Positions 6,670 to 15,090 are shown, numbered from the stretch's first letter. The stretch is DNA of 17,295 nucleotides from a bacterium (GCA_022072055.1 JAJVIK010000028.1:1-17295), one strand, 5' to 3'. Notes: generated by a model from the sequence alone, not told the origin. Made by a program: numbers and translations.

Positions 6670-9600
6670 TCAGGGATTCACGTTGGCGTTGATCTGGCGG
6701 AAGGTGTTGGACGTATCGAACCCCGCCGGTGTCTGCACCGCGAGCACGCTCGTCCCTGGCGCGATCGGATCGAACTGCGTGGTGAGGCTGCCGACATTTG
6801 GCCCGAAGGTGAGCGGGCTCGTGGTGATCACGCCCACCGACGGGTTCGAGCTGGTGACCGTCACGTTCACCGTGAGCCCGGCGCGCACCGCCTCGTTCTC
6901 CGCCCAGTTCAGGTTCGCCGCATTGAGCCGCGCGGCCGTGATGTTCAGGTTCGAATTGGCCGCTCCCGCGGTCGTGTTGATCACGCTCGGCGAGTTGATG
7001 ATGAACGCCGAAGGCCCGACCGTGATCGTGCGGGTCTGGGTGGCGTAGCCCGGCGCCGACACCGTCAGCGTCGCCGTGCCCTGCGCCAGGCCCTGCAGGA
7101 AGAACTGCCGGCTCCCCTGGTTCGCCACCGCCGGGAACACCACCGTGGTGCCGCCGAGCACCGTTGCGCTGTCACTGACCCGCCCGACGGCCGCCGACGA
7201 CAGCGTCACCGTGATGTCCACCGGCGAGGGCGGCACGGCCCCCAGGCTGATGTTCACCGCATCCTGCAGGTCCTCGCCCACCATCAGCGCGGCATCCGAC
7301 GGTACGTTGATCGCCGGTGCCGTCACCGTCGCGGTGATCTGGCGGAAGTTGTTCGGCGTATCGAAGCCGGCGGGCGGCACCACCGCGAGGGTCGTCGTGC
7401 CTGCCGTCAGCGGATCGAACTGCGTGATGAGCAAACTGGCGCCCGGCCCGAAGGTGAGCGGGCTGGTCGTGATCACGCCCACCGCCGGATCCGAGCTGGT
7501 CACCGCCACGTTCACCGTGAGCTCGGCGCGCACCGCCTCGTTCTCCGCCCAGTTCAGGTTCGCCGGATTGAGCCGCGCGGCCGTGATGGCCAAGCCCGAG
7601 TTGGCCGCGAACGTCGTCGTGTTGATCACGCTCGGCGAGTTGATGATGAAGCCCGAAGGGCCGACCGTGACCGTGCGGGTCTGCGTGGCATAGCCCGGCG
7701 CCGACACCGTCAGCGTGGCCGTGCCCTGCGCCAGACCGTGCAGGAAGAACAGCCGGCCCTGCTGGTTCGCCACCGCCGGGAACACCACCGTGGTGCCCCC
7801 GAGCACCGTCGCACTGTTACTGACCCGCGCGATGGCCGCCGACGACAGCATCACCGTGATGTCCACCGGCGAGGGCGGCACGGCCCCCAGACTGATGTTC
7901 ACCTCATCCCGCAGGTCCTCGCCCACCATCAGCACGGCGTCCGACGGTACGTTGATCGCCGATTCCGTCACCGTCGCGGTGATCTGGCGGAAGGTGTTCG
8001 GCGTATCGAAGCCGGCGGGCGGCACCACCGCGAGGGTCGTCGTGCCTGCCGTCAGCGGATCGAACTGCGTGGTGAGGCTGCCGACGCCCGGTCCGAAAGT
8101 GAGCGGGCTCGTGGTGATCACGCCCACCGCCGGATCCGAGCTGGTCACCGCCACGTTCACCGTGAGCCCGGCGCGCACCGCCTCGTTCTCCGCCCAGTTC
8201 AGGTTCGCCGCATTGAGCCGCGCGGCCGTGATGTTCAGGTTCGAGTTGGCCGCGAACGTGCCGGTGTTGATCACGCTTGGGCTATTGATGATGAAGCCCG
8301 AAGGGCCGACCGTGACCGTGCGGGTCTGTGTGGCATAGCCCGGCGCCGACACCGTCAGCGTCGCCGTGCCCTGCGCCAGGCCCTGCAGGAAGAACTGCCG
8401 GCTCCCCTGGTTCGCCACCGCCGGGAACACCACCGTCGTGCCCCCGAGCACCGTCGCGCTGTCACTGACCCGCCCGATCGCCGACGACGACAGCGTTACC
8501 GTGATGTCCACCGGCGAGGGCGGTATCGCGCCCAGACTGATGTTCACGGCGTCCTGCAAGTCCTCGCCCACCATCAGCGCGGCATCCGTCGGCACGTTGA
8601 TCGCCGACGCCGTCACCGTCGCGGTGATCTGCTGGAAGGCCGAGGGCGTCGAGTAGCCTGTAGGCGTGCCCACGGCGATGAGCGTGGTGCCCGCGTTCGC
8701 AGGATCGAACTGGGTCGTCACCAACCCCACGTTGCCGCCGAAGACCACCGGGCTCGTGGTGATCGAGCCGACGACCGGGTCAGAGCTGGTCACCGGCACC
8801 AGGACCGAGACGCCCGGGCGTACCTCCTGATTGCCCGCCCAGGCAAGCGTGACTGGATTCAGCCGCGCGGAGGTGATGTTCACGTTCAAGTTGGCCGCGA
8901 ACGTGGTCGTGTTGATCACGCTTGGGCTGTTGATGATGAAGCCCGATGGCATGAGCGTCACGCTGACCGTGGAGTCGGCGTAACCATCGGCGCTCGCGGT
9001 GATGTTCACCGCGCCCGCGCCGTCGAGCGCCTGCGCGTAGAACTGCCCGAGCCCGCTCGAATTGCCGGGTACCGTGATCGTGATGCTGGCGCTGCCCACC
9101 GCGGCCGGATTCGTCGAAAGCAGCAGGCGTGAGGGATCCGCGCTCGTGATCGTGACGTCCACACCGAAGGGCGGCGGTGCCACGACGCCGAGACTGCCGG
9201 ACCCGTTCTGCTGCAGATCGCGGCCCACGCCCGCGGCAAGGCCGGTGAGCGTGATCGGCGGCGCGACTATGACGTTGATCGTCGCGTTCACCGGCGAAAC
9301 GCCCGCCGCGCTCGCGGTGAGCGAGGTCGAGCCCGCGGCCACGCCGGTGACCGCAACCTGTGCGGAGTTCTGCCCCGCGGGCACGGTCACGGAGGCGGCA
9401 ACCGTGGCAATCGCCGGGTCGCCAGTCGCGAGCGCGACCGTGAGCCCGCCGGCTGGCGCCGGTGCCGACAGCGAGAGCGTGAGATTGCGCGTGCTGCCGG
9501 TCGGGATCGTCTGCGTTCCCGGCGTCAGCGTGAGTGTCAGCGTGACCGTCGCCGTAGCGGAGTCGGGTGCGAAGCCCGTGGCCGTCGCGAGAATCTGCGT

Positions 9601-12600
9601 ACTGCCGAAGGCCACGCCCGTGATCGCCGGATTGGCGGGGGGCACTTGCTGGCCGTTCGGTATCACGATGGACGGCGTGACGGTGGCGATCGCCGGGTTC
9701 GCGCTGGTGAAGTTGATGACCACGTTGCCCGCCGCCGGCGCACTGAGGCTCACCGGGAACTGCAGCGTCTGCCCGGGCGCCACCGGCGGAACCAACCCGA
9801 AGCTGATCAGGCTGTTGGTCACCGTGAGGCCCGCCGAGACCGTGGTATAGCCGGGCGCGGAAGCGGAGATCAGCGCGTTGCCGAGTGCCACGCCGGTCAC
9901 GGCGGCGCTGGCCTGCGTGCCCCCGGCGGCAATGGTGACCGTGAGGGGTGCGACTGTCGCGATACCCGTCGCGCTGCTCGCAAAAGTGACCGTGACGCCG
10001 CCGGCCGGTGCCGGCTGCGCCAGCGTCGCGGTCACGGGGACGCTGCGTCCCACGCCCACGAGCGGGCTGCCGAGCGCAATCGTCATGCCGCGCGCGTTGA
10101 CGGTGACATTGGCCGTCGCCGCGGCAAAGCCTGCCGCCGTCGCGGTGATCTGCGCCGTGCCGTCTGTGTTGCCGGCCGTGACGGTGACATTCGCGCTGAT
10201 CGCGCCTTCCGCGACGGTCACGCTGGACGGCACGGTGACGACGGCCGGGTCGTTGCTCGAGAGATCGACCACCTGGCCGCCCGCGCCCGCCGCCGCGGGC
10301 AGCGAAACGGTAACGATGACCGACTCGCCGGTCAGCAGGCTCAGGTTCGCAGGCGTGATGAGGAGTGACTGCGAATCGTCATTGACGATGGTGCCCGTGC
10401 CGCGCGCGGTCGCGATCGTGGCGTTCACCGGGGCGGTGAGATCGACGAAGAAGGTCTCGTTCGGCTCGACGTCGGTGTCGCCGTTGACCTGCACCGTGAT
10501 CGACTGCGGCGCGGTGCTGCCCGCGGGGAAACTGAGCGTCCCGCTCGTCGCGACGTAGTCCACACCCGCCGTGGCCGTGCCGTTCGCCGTGGCGTAGTTC
10601 ACGGTGACGATGCGGTTGATCGGACCGGACAGCGTCACGGTGAACACCGCGTCGACGGTGCCGCTGTCGCCCTCGGTGACCTGGACGCTGTTTATCGCGA
10701 GCGTGGGCACGGCATTCACGGTCACCGTGACCTCATCCGGCGCACTGTTCTGCGTGCCGTCGTTGACGACCAGGCGGAACACATAGCTGCCGGCCAGGTT
10801 GACGCTGACCGTTGGCGACGCCACGGCCTGGCCGGGATTGAACGTGACGGCCGCGCCAGCAGGCGCGCTGGCGACGGACCACTGGTAGGTGATCGGATCG
10901 CCGTCCGGATCGGTGGAGGCGCTGCCATCGAGCTGGATCGTGTCGACGACGAACACGGCCTGGTCCGGTCCGGCATTCGCGACCGGCGGCTGGTTCGCAG
11001 GCTCGTCGTCATCGACGATCGTGCCGATGCCCTGCGCCTTCGCGATCGTGGCGTTGACCGGGGCCGAGAGATTGACGAAGAAGGTCTCGTCCTCTTCGTC
11101 GACCGTGTCGCCGAGCACCTGCACGGTCACGTTCTGCGACAGCGTGCCGGGGGTGAAGGTGAGCGTGCCACTGGCGGCCACGTAGTCGCTGCCCGCGAGC
11201 GCGGTTCCGTTCGCCGTCGCGTAGCCCACTGTCACGGTCTGGCCGCTCGCGGCCGACAGCGTGACGGCGAACACCGCAGCGCTCTGACCGGCATTGCCTT
11301 CCGTGATCGTCACATCGCCGATCGACAGCGTCGGCAGCGCCGTCACCGTGACGGTCACGGTTGCGGTGTCGCTGCCGCCGCGGCCATCGCTTGCCGTGTA
11401 GGTGAAGCTCGTTGTGCCGGTGAAACCGGCCGCAGGCGTGAAGCTGACGTTCGCGCCGCCCGCGCCGATACTGGCGCTGCCGCCGGTGGCGGGCTGCGTG
11501 ATGGCGGAGACCGTCAATGGATCAGCATCGGCATCGGTGTCGTTCGCGAGCACGTCGATGGTGACGGCCTGGCCCGCCAATGTGCTGGCCGCGTCGTCGA
11601 CCGCGACCGGATTCGTGTTCGGCCGCACCTCGACCGTGATGCGGGTGGTGTCGGGCGCACTGTCGACGAGACCGTCGTTCACGATCAGCTGCGCGATGAA
11701 CAACCCTGCCACGTCGGCGAGGAAGGATGGAGCGACCGTGTCGGCGTCCTCGAGCATCGTTGCGCTGCCGGCAGGCGTCGTGGTCAGCGCCCAGAAGTAG
11801 CCGAGCGGGTCGCCGTTGGCATCGGACGAGGCGCTGCCGTCGAGTTGCACGACGCTGCCTTCGGTGACCGTCTGGTCGGGCCCGGCGTTCGCCACGGGGG
11901 GCACGTTGTTCGAGGTGATGAGGACCGTGTCCGGGGCACTCGCGAGCGCGCCATCGTTCACGATCAGTTGCACCACATAGTTGCCGACGCGGTCGGCGAG
12001 GAAGCTCGGGCTCACGCTCGTCGCGCTGCTGAGCGTGGCTGTGCTGCCGGTCGGCCGCGACACGAACGACCAGGTGTAGGTGATCGCATCGCCGTCGGGA
12101 TCGGAGGACGCCGAGCCGTCGAGCAGCACCACCTGGCCGGCGTCGACCGACTGGTCGGGCCCTGCGTTCGCCACCGGCGCACGATTCGCGAGCGCAGTAT
12201 CGACGCTGACGGTGTCGGTGTCGCTGCCGCCGCGGCCATCGGACACCGTGAGCTGGATCGTGTAGTGCCCGACGAGGTCGGGCACGAAGGTCGGCGCCGC
12301 CGTGCCGGCGCCGGACAGCGTCGCGGTACTGCCGCCCGGCCGCGCCACGAACTGCCAGGCGAAGGACAGCGTATCGCCGTCGAGATCGGTCGAGCCGCTG
12401 CCGTCCAGCGTGACAAGCTGGCCCACGACGGCCTGCTGGTCGGGCCCGGCATTCGCCACCGGGGGCGTGTTGGCGGGCGGCGTCGTCACGACGACGGTGT
12501 CCGTGTCGGTCCCGCCGCGTCCGTCGTTCACGGTGAGATCGATTTCATAGCGGCCGGCAACGTCCGCGACGAACGTCGGCATGACGGTGCTCGCGCCCGC

Positions 12601-13050
12601 GAGCGCGGCCGCACTACCGGCGGGACGGACGCGCAGATTCCAGGCGTAGGTCAGCGCATCCCCATCGGGATCCGAGGACGCGCTGCCGTTCAGCTGCACG
12701 GTCGCGCCGGCGAACACGATCTGGTCCGCGCCCGCATCGGCCACGGGCGGGCGGTTGGCCGGCGGGCTCGCGCAGCCGGGCAGCGTGCACCGCAGGGTGC
12801 AGATGCGCGCATCGGTGACGGTGATCGTGCCGTCACGATCCGGGTCGCGCGGATCGTCAGGTCCGCTCGCGCTCTGGCCGCGCGCGGCGCTGATCAGCGC
12901 GATGTCGACGCGGTCGATGTCGCTGTCGCGATCCACGTCGCAGGCGAGCGGGGCCGCCTGCGCGAGCGCCGGCGCAGGTGCCGACACCGTCGCAAGACCG
13001 AAAAAGCAAAGCAGCGCCGGCAACAGCCAGCGAAAGTTCGGGCAGTTCAT
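6670..13050 (-). CDS. Giant secreted dockerin-like / PKD / Calx-beta / Ig-repeat surface protein
   Basis: This 2126-residue protein is probably extracellular. Domain order: signal peptide (1-31, ending ALAQA); two dockerin-type calcium loops, DVDRDSDIDRVD (38-49) and DPDRDGTITVTD (69-80), with Asp at positions 1, 3, 5 and 12 and flanked by Cys37, 84, 88 and 93; four PKD/K319-like domains (about 100-475, each opening PPVANAGPDQ); a cadherin-like tandem domain (about 479-570, VDDAAST then DVLANDTDAD); Calx-beta (573-683); a fifth PKD-like domain (687-778); a second Calx-beta (781-893); bacterial Ig-like repeats (about 895-1266); and four 215-residue repeats to the end. There is no C-terminal sorting signal. 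ATG at 13050 is supported by GAGGAA 6 bases upstream. It starts 45 bases after the PEP-CTERM gene, probably in one operon. The likely role is adhesin or matrix protein. Calcium binding by the PKD and Calx-beta domains is family knowledge; partner binding through the dockerin is inferred. Confidence 0.92.
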   Translation of the reverse strand: MNCPNFRWLLPALLCFFGLATVSAPAPALAQAAPLACDVDRDSDIDRVDIALISAARGQSASGPDDPRDPDRDGTITVTDARICTLRCTLPGCASPPANRPPVADAGADQIVFAGATVQLNGSASSDPDGDALTYAWNLRVRPAGSAAALAGASTVMPTFVADVAGRYEIDLTVNDGRGGTDTDTVVVTTPPANTPPVANAGPDQQAVVGQLVTLDGSGSTDLDGDTLSFAWQFVARPGGSTATLSGAGTAAPTFVPDLVGHYTIQLTVSDGRGGSDTDTVSVDTALANRAPVANAGPDQSVDAGQVVLLDGSASSDPDGDAITYTWSFVSRPTGSTATLSSATSVSPSFLADRVGNYVVQLIVNDGALASAPDTVLITSNNVPPVANAGPDQTVTEGSVVQLDGSASSDANGDPLGYFWALTTTPAGSATMLEDADTVAPSFLADVAGLFIAQLIVNDGLVDSAPDTTRITVEVRPNTNPVAVDDAASTLAGQAVTIDVLANDTDADADPLTVSAITQPATGGSASIGAGGANVSFTPAAGFTGTTSFTYTASDGRGGSDTATVTVTVTALPTLSIGDVTITEGNAGQSAAVFAVTLSAASGQTVTVGYATANGTALAGSDYVAASGTLTFTPGTLSQNVTVQVLGDTVDEEDETFFVNLSAPVNATIAKAQGIGTIVDDDEPANQPPVANAGPDQAVFVVDTIQLDGSASTDPDGDPITYQWSVASAPAGAAVTFNPGQAVASPTVSVNLAGSYVFRLVVNDGTQNSAPDEVTVTVNAVPTLAINSVQVTEGDSGTVDAVFTVTLSGPINRIVTVNYATANGTATAGVDYVATSGTLSFPAGSTAPQSITVQVNGDTDVEPNETFFVDLTAPVNATIATARGTGTIVNDDSQSLLITPANLSLLTGESVIVTVSLPAAAGAGGQVVDLSSNDPAVVTVPSSVTVAEGAISANVTVTAGNTDGTAQITATAAGFAAATANVTVNARGMTIALGSPLVGVGRSVPVTATLAQPAPAGGVTVTFASSATGIATVAPLTVTIAAGGTQASAAVTGVALGNALISASAPGYTTVSAGLTVTNSLISFGLVPPVAPGQTLQFPVSLSAPAAGNVVINFTSANPAIATVTPSIVIPNGQQVPPANPAITGVAFGSTQILATATGFAPDSATATVTLTLTLTPGTQTIPTGSTRNLTLSLSAPAPAGGLTVALATGDPAIATVAASVTVPAGQNSAQVAVTGVAAGSTSLTASAAGVSPVNATINVIVAPPITLTGLAAGVGRDLQQNGSGSLGVVAPPPFGVDVTITSADPSRLLLSTNPAAVGSASITITVPGNSSGLGQFYAQALDGAGAVNITASADGYADSTVSVTLMPSGFIINSPSVINTTTFAANLNVNITSARLNPVTLAWAGNQEVRPGVSVLVPVTSSDPVVGSITTSPVVFGGNVGLVTTQFDPANAGTTLIAVGTPTGYSTPSAFQQITATVTASAINVPTDAALMVGEDLQDAVNISLGAIPPSPVDITVTLSSSAIGRVSDSATVLGGTTVVFPAVANQGSRQFFLQGLAQGTATLTVSAPGYATQTRTVTVGPSGFIINSPSVINTGTFAANSNLNITAARLNAANLNWAENEAVRAGLTVNVAVTSSDPAVGVITTSPLTFGPGVGSLTTQFDPLTAGTTTLAVVPPAGFDTPNTFRQITATVTESAINVPSDAVLMVGEDLRDEVNISLGAVPPSPVDITVMLSSAAIARVSNSATVLGGTTVVFPAVANQQGRLFFLHGLAQGTATLTVSAPGYATQTRTVTVGPSGFIINSPSVINTTTFAANSGLAITAARLNPANLNWAENEAVRAELTVNVAVTSSDPAVGVITTSPLTFGPGASLLITQFDPLTAGTTTLAVVPPAGFDTPNNFRQITATVTAPAINVPSDAALMVGEDLQDAVNISLGAVPPSPVDITVTLSSAAVGRVSDSATVLGGTTVVFPAVANQGSRQFFLQGLAQGTATLTVSAPGYATQTRTITVGPSAFIINSPSVINTTAGAANSNLNITAARLNAANLNWAENEAVRAGLTVNVTVTSSNPSVGVITTSPLTFGPNVGSLTTQFDPIAPGTSVLAVQTPAGFDTSNTFRQINANVNP
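6673..9252 (-). repeat. Four tandem 645-base (215-codon) repeats inside the giant gene
   Basis: The landmark gatctggcgg occurs at 6691, 7336 and 7981, and as gatctgctgg at 8626, a period of exactly 645 bases. The three units nearest the 3' end (about 6673-7317, 7318-7962 and 7963-8607) are nearly identical. The first unit in the protein (about 8608-9252) keeps the same layout (FIINSPSVINT, ITATVTA) but is clearly diverged. Each unit encodes a pair of Ig-like modules, marked by INVPxDAxLMVGEDL and SGFIINSPSVINT. Unit ends are approximate. Unequal crossing-over or gene conversion would explain the homogeneity. Confidence 0.9.
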
Positions 13051-13095
13051 GGCGGATTCCTCGGGCCGGAGGGGCGCGGGATGGCGGGCGGGCGG

Positions 13096-13755
13096 CTAGA
13101 GCGGTGCCTGGTTCGGTGCCTGGAATGGCGGTGGGTAACGCCTGCGCAACGCGTAAAGGCCGAACAGGCCGGCGAGCAGCAAGCCGAGCGCGCCGGGCTC
13201 CGGGACGTCAACGACGCGTTCCCGCACGTTGACCAACGCCGTGCCGAGCCGGTCGATGCCGAGCGCGCAGTCGACAGTAAACCAGCACCCTGCGCCGGAC
13301 ACGTCGCCCCCGAAGAGCGGCGCGAACGACAGAATCGTGGAGCCCACCGCAAGCGCGGTGAACTGCAGGGTGCCGAGCAGCACGGAGCTGCCTTGCAGGG
13401 CGAAGAGATCCTCGTCGGACAGGAAGGAGAGGTTGAAGACGTTGAAGGAGCCGCTACCGGCCAGCGTGTCGGTCAGCGTATCGAGCCCGGGTACGCCGAG
13501 CAGGGAACTGAACGCGAAACCCGTGGCACCCAGGAGGGCCGGATCGTAGAGAGCCGTCAGGTCGAAGCCCGAGACGATCTCCGATTCGTCGAGTCCGCCG
13601 ATCGTGATACCGACACCGAATGTGTCGCCCGCGAAGACTTCGCTCGTCGCGGGAGTGAACTCGATGTACGCCGCCGACGCGATTGCCGACCATGCGCAGG
13701 CCACCGCCACTGCCGTGGCAGTCGCCGTCGCGCGCTTCACCCTCTTGCCGATCAT
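13096..13755 (-). CDS. Cohesin-like domain protein with PEP-CTERM sorting signal
   Basis: This 219-residue protein has a signal peptide (1-28, Ala-rich, ending AIASA) and a beta-rich domain (about 30-160) with features of cohesin folds: EFTPATSEVFAGDTFGVGI, then GFDLTALYDPALLG, and near the end LQFTALAVGSTILSF. The C-terminus is a classic PEP-CTERM signal: VPEP at about 184-187, a hydrophobic helix, then RRR at about 204-206. Exosortase (Xrt/EpsH family) recognises such signals and sorts the protein to the envelope or exopolysaccharide. A 13-residue tail after the Arg cluster is longer than usual. No exosortase gene is in the window. It is the first gene of a likely two-gene operon with the dockerin-bearing giant. 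ATG 13755 has only a weak GGGG upstream. The PEP-CTERM call is firm; the cohesin call rests on motif pattern and context. Confidence 0.88.
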   Translation of the reverse strand: MIGKRVKRATATATAVAVACAWSAIASAAYIEFTPATSEVFAGDTFGVGITIGGLDESEIVSGFDLTALYDPALLGATGFAFSSLLGVPGLDTLTDTLAGSGSFNVFNLSFLSDEDLFALQGSSVLLGTLQFTALAVGSTILSFAPLFGGDVSGAGCWFTVDCALGIDRLGTALVNVRERVVDVPEPGALGLLLAGLFGLYALRRRYPPPFQAPNQAPL

Positions 13756-13847
13756 GTTCGCTGCCCCGTGGCCACGCCGGAGGCGTCGCCGAGTGCTGCT
13801 TGGGTGTTGGTCGGTCGTCGATTGTTGTTATCGGACCTGAAGCCCCA

Positions 13848-13863
13848 TGCAATCGCCGCGCCA
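13848..13863 (-). promoter_or_regulatory. Candidate sigma-54 (-24/-12) promoter for the cohesin/PEP-CTERM operon
   Basis: The minus strand reads TGGCGCGGCGATTGCA, against the sigma-54 consensus TGGCAC-N5-TTGCA, with one mismatch and correct GG-to-GC spacing of 12 bases. It would place transcription start about 80 bases before the ATG at 13755. PEP-CTERM genes in some proteobacteria are RpoN-dependent under the PrsK/PrsR two-component system, which makes the match more meaningful, but chance matches are possible in GC-rich DNA. Confidence 0.5.
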
Positions 13864-13939
13864 GCGGCCGCGCGAGGCTTGTCGAATCAATCGCTTGTAT
13901 TCCCTCTTGCGCCTCGTGAGCGGTACTTCCAGCGCGCCC

Positions 13940-13956
13940 TGTAAATTATTCCGACA
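13940..13956 (-). promoter_or_regulatory. Candidate activator site (AT-rich dyad) upstream of sigma-54 promoter
   Basis: The plus strand reads TGTAAATTATTCCGACA, an imperfect dyad (TGT...ACA) and the most AT-rich island in this stretch. It lies about 80-90 bases upstream of the -24 element, a normal place for an enhancer-binding protein such as PrsR. The protein assignment is inference. Confidence 0.4.
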
Positions 13957-13994
13957 GCAGCGCCGCGTGGGACAGTCCCTGCAAACCCAAACGA

Positions 13995-14028
13995 GTGCCC
14001 ACCCCGGTTTCCCGACCGGGGCGGGCAC
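13995..14028. terminator. Strong 34-base hairpin in intergenic region
   Basis: GTGCCC pairs with GGGCAC, then after one mismatch CCCCGGT pairs with ACCGGGG around the loop TTCCCG, giving a near-perfect 14-pair stem. On the minus strand it is followed by TCGTTTGGGTTTG, a weak T-rich tract. It could end transcription entering from the right or be an orphan structured repeat. Direction is uncertain. Confidence 0.4.
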
Positions 14029-14218
14029 CGCCGTCGCGAGAACACCCAAATCACCCGCGACAAACCGCGCGATCCAATCGGGATGCCTGGGTCCGAGTGT
14101 GGAGCGCGCGTGCCAATGGCCGGTATCACCAAGCCGACAACTTCGCTCGTGAACGCAGCGGAAAGTGCCCGGCGCGGCACGGATAGACCGGCGCGCAAGA
14201 CTCGTTCGTGCAACGGGG

Positions 14219-14704
14219 ATGAGAGCGCCGGATTCCGGGCTGATGCACGAGCCGCTGTCGCACACGACACTCGTGTACGCCGTGCCCAGGCATGGCGAAC
14301 CGCAGCCGCAGCCGCTGCCGGATCGCATCGGCGGCGTCTCGGCGCAGCGGGCGCGGTCGTTTCTGGAACGGCTGGGGCGCGCTTCCGACCACTGTCTCGC
14401 GCGGGCGGAATACTCGATCGCCCACCTCGCCCGCGCCCTCGGGCTGAGCGAGCGGCAGCTGCAGCGCAAGCTGCGCGCGTCCTTGAACAGATGTCCACGC
14501 GCCTGGCTGCGTGAATTGCAACTGCAGAGGGCGACGCAGTTGCTGAGTGAGGGTCACGCACCGGGCGACGTCGCGATCCACACCGGATTCTCGTCGCACT
14601 CGCATTTCGGCGCGCGCTTCAAGGAACGCTTCGGCGTTACGCCCGGTGTGTATGTGAGGCGGCAGGCGTCAGATCCAGCGGCGCAGCGTGTCTTGGAGCT
14701 GTGA
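14219..14704 (+). CDS. Short AraC-family HTH protein, possibly a truncated regulator
   Basis: The C-terminal 100 or so residues form an AraC/XylS double helix-turn-helix: YSIAHLARALGLSERQLQRK (first HTH), LRELQLQRATQLLSEG, then VAIHTGFSSHSHFGARFKER and FGVTPGVYVRR (second HTH). The roughly 60 residues before it show no sugar-binding cupin or receiver domain. The sequence DRIGGVSAQRARSFLERL before the HTH resembles linkers found ahead of AraC domains in large hybrid sensor-regulators, so this may be a detached output domain. ATG 14219 is chosen; GTG 14165 and ATG 14243 are alternatives, none with a clear ribosome site. It overlaps the restriction remnant convergently by 36 bases. Its target is unknown, although it reads divergently from the PEP-CTERM operon. 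Confidence 0.7.
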   Translation: MRAPDSGLMHEPLSHTTLVYAVPRHGEPQPQPLPDRIGGVSAQRARSFLERLGRASDHCLARAEYSIAHLARALGLSERQLQRKLRASLNRCPRAWLRELQLQRATQLLSEGHAPGDVAIHTGFSSHSHFGARFKERFGVTPGVYVRRQASDPAAQRVLEL

Positions 14705-15090
14705 GGGCTGGAACGCGACGTCGGCGCACCACGCGCCGACGCCGCCCTTGATCTCGAGCACCAGCCTTGCCGTTCGCGAGTCGCACGAGAAAGTCCGGCA
14801 CGAAGCGGCGGCGGGCGCCGTTCCAGAGGTAGTACACGCTGAAGCCGAGGTGATCGTTCTTCGCGTAGCTCGCGACGCCGGCGGTCTTCTCGAACACATT
14901 CGCCCGGTGCCTCGACCCACCAGATCAGGGATTCGATGGCCTCGAGCTGGCAGAAGTAGAACGGCAACTGCCGGGCCGCACGCTCGCGCCAGTGCTCGAG
15001 CAGCGCGCGCGTCACGGTGGTGATGCCGGGGCAATCGGCGGCCCGCCAGGCATCGACGCGCTCGCGGATCAGGTTGACGCGCGCGAGCGG
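14669..15090 (-). pseudogene. Internally deleted type III restriction / DEAD-helicase remnant
   Basis: Two far-apart pieces of a large restriction-type protein are joined. The first (about 15090-14906) reads ARVNLIRERVDAWRAAD, then TRALLEHWRERAARQLPFYF and CQLEAIESLIWWVEA, like the N-terminal region before the helicase core of type III Res subunits. The second (about 14905-14669) reads AKNDHLGFSVYYLWNGARRR, FVPDFLVRLANGK and LVLEIKG, the C-terminal PD-(D/E)XK nuclease part. The helicase core, hundreds of residues in related proteins, is absent. A one-base insertion near 14764-14771 splits ANGK from LVLEIKG, a further short deletion follows EIKG, and an in-frame TAG stands at 15093-15091 directly upstream. 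It cannot be functional. Confidence 0.8.

Larger units (their letters stand above)
13756..14218. other. Intergenic regulatory region between divergent genes
   Basis: No convincing gene is present; the open frames here on both strands lack recognisable protein character and overlap one another. The stretch holds a candidate sigma-54 promoter, an AT-rich dyad and a strong hairpin, annotated separately. Nothing further is seen from 14029 to 14218 apart from possible start codons of the AraC-like gene (GTG 14165, ATG 14219). Confidence 0.6.

Noticed and set aside
6379-9132. 917-codon open frame on the plus strand
   Set aside because: It is antisense to the repeat array, rich in Arg/His/Gly with the same 645-base periodicity, and shows no domain. 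It is a shadow of the GC-rich giant gene.
6673-9252. CRISPR-like or satellite repeat array
   Set aside because: The repeats are 645 bases, in frame and protein-coding, without spacers.
11845-13944. 699-codon open frame on the plus strand
   Set aside because: It lies antisense to the PKD region and the PEP-CTERM gene, both of which have clear domains; its own translation is Arg-rich and featureless.
13828-14561. Overlapping minus-strand open frames of 213 and 224 codons
   Set aside because: They are antisense to the AraC HTH domain and span the regulatory region, with no recognisable protein features.
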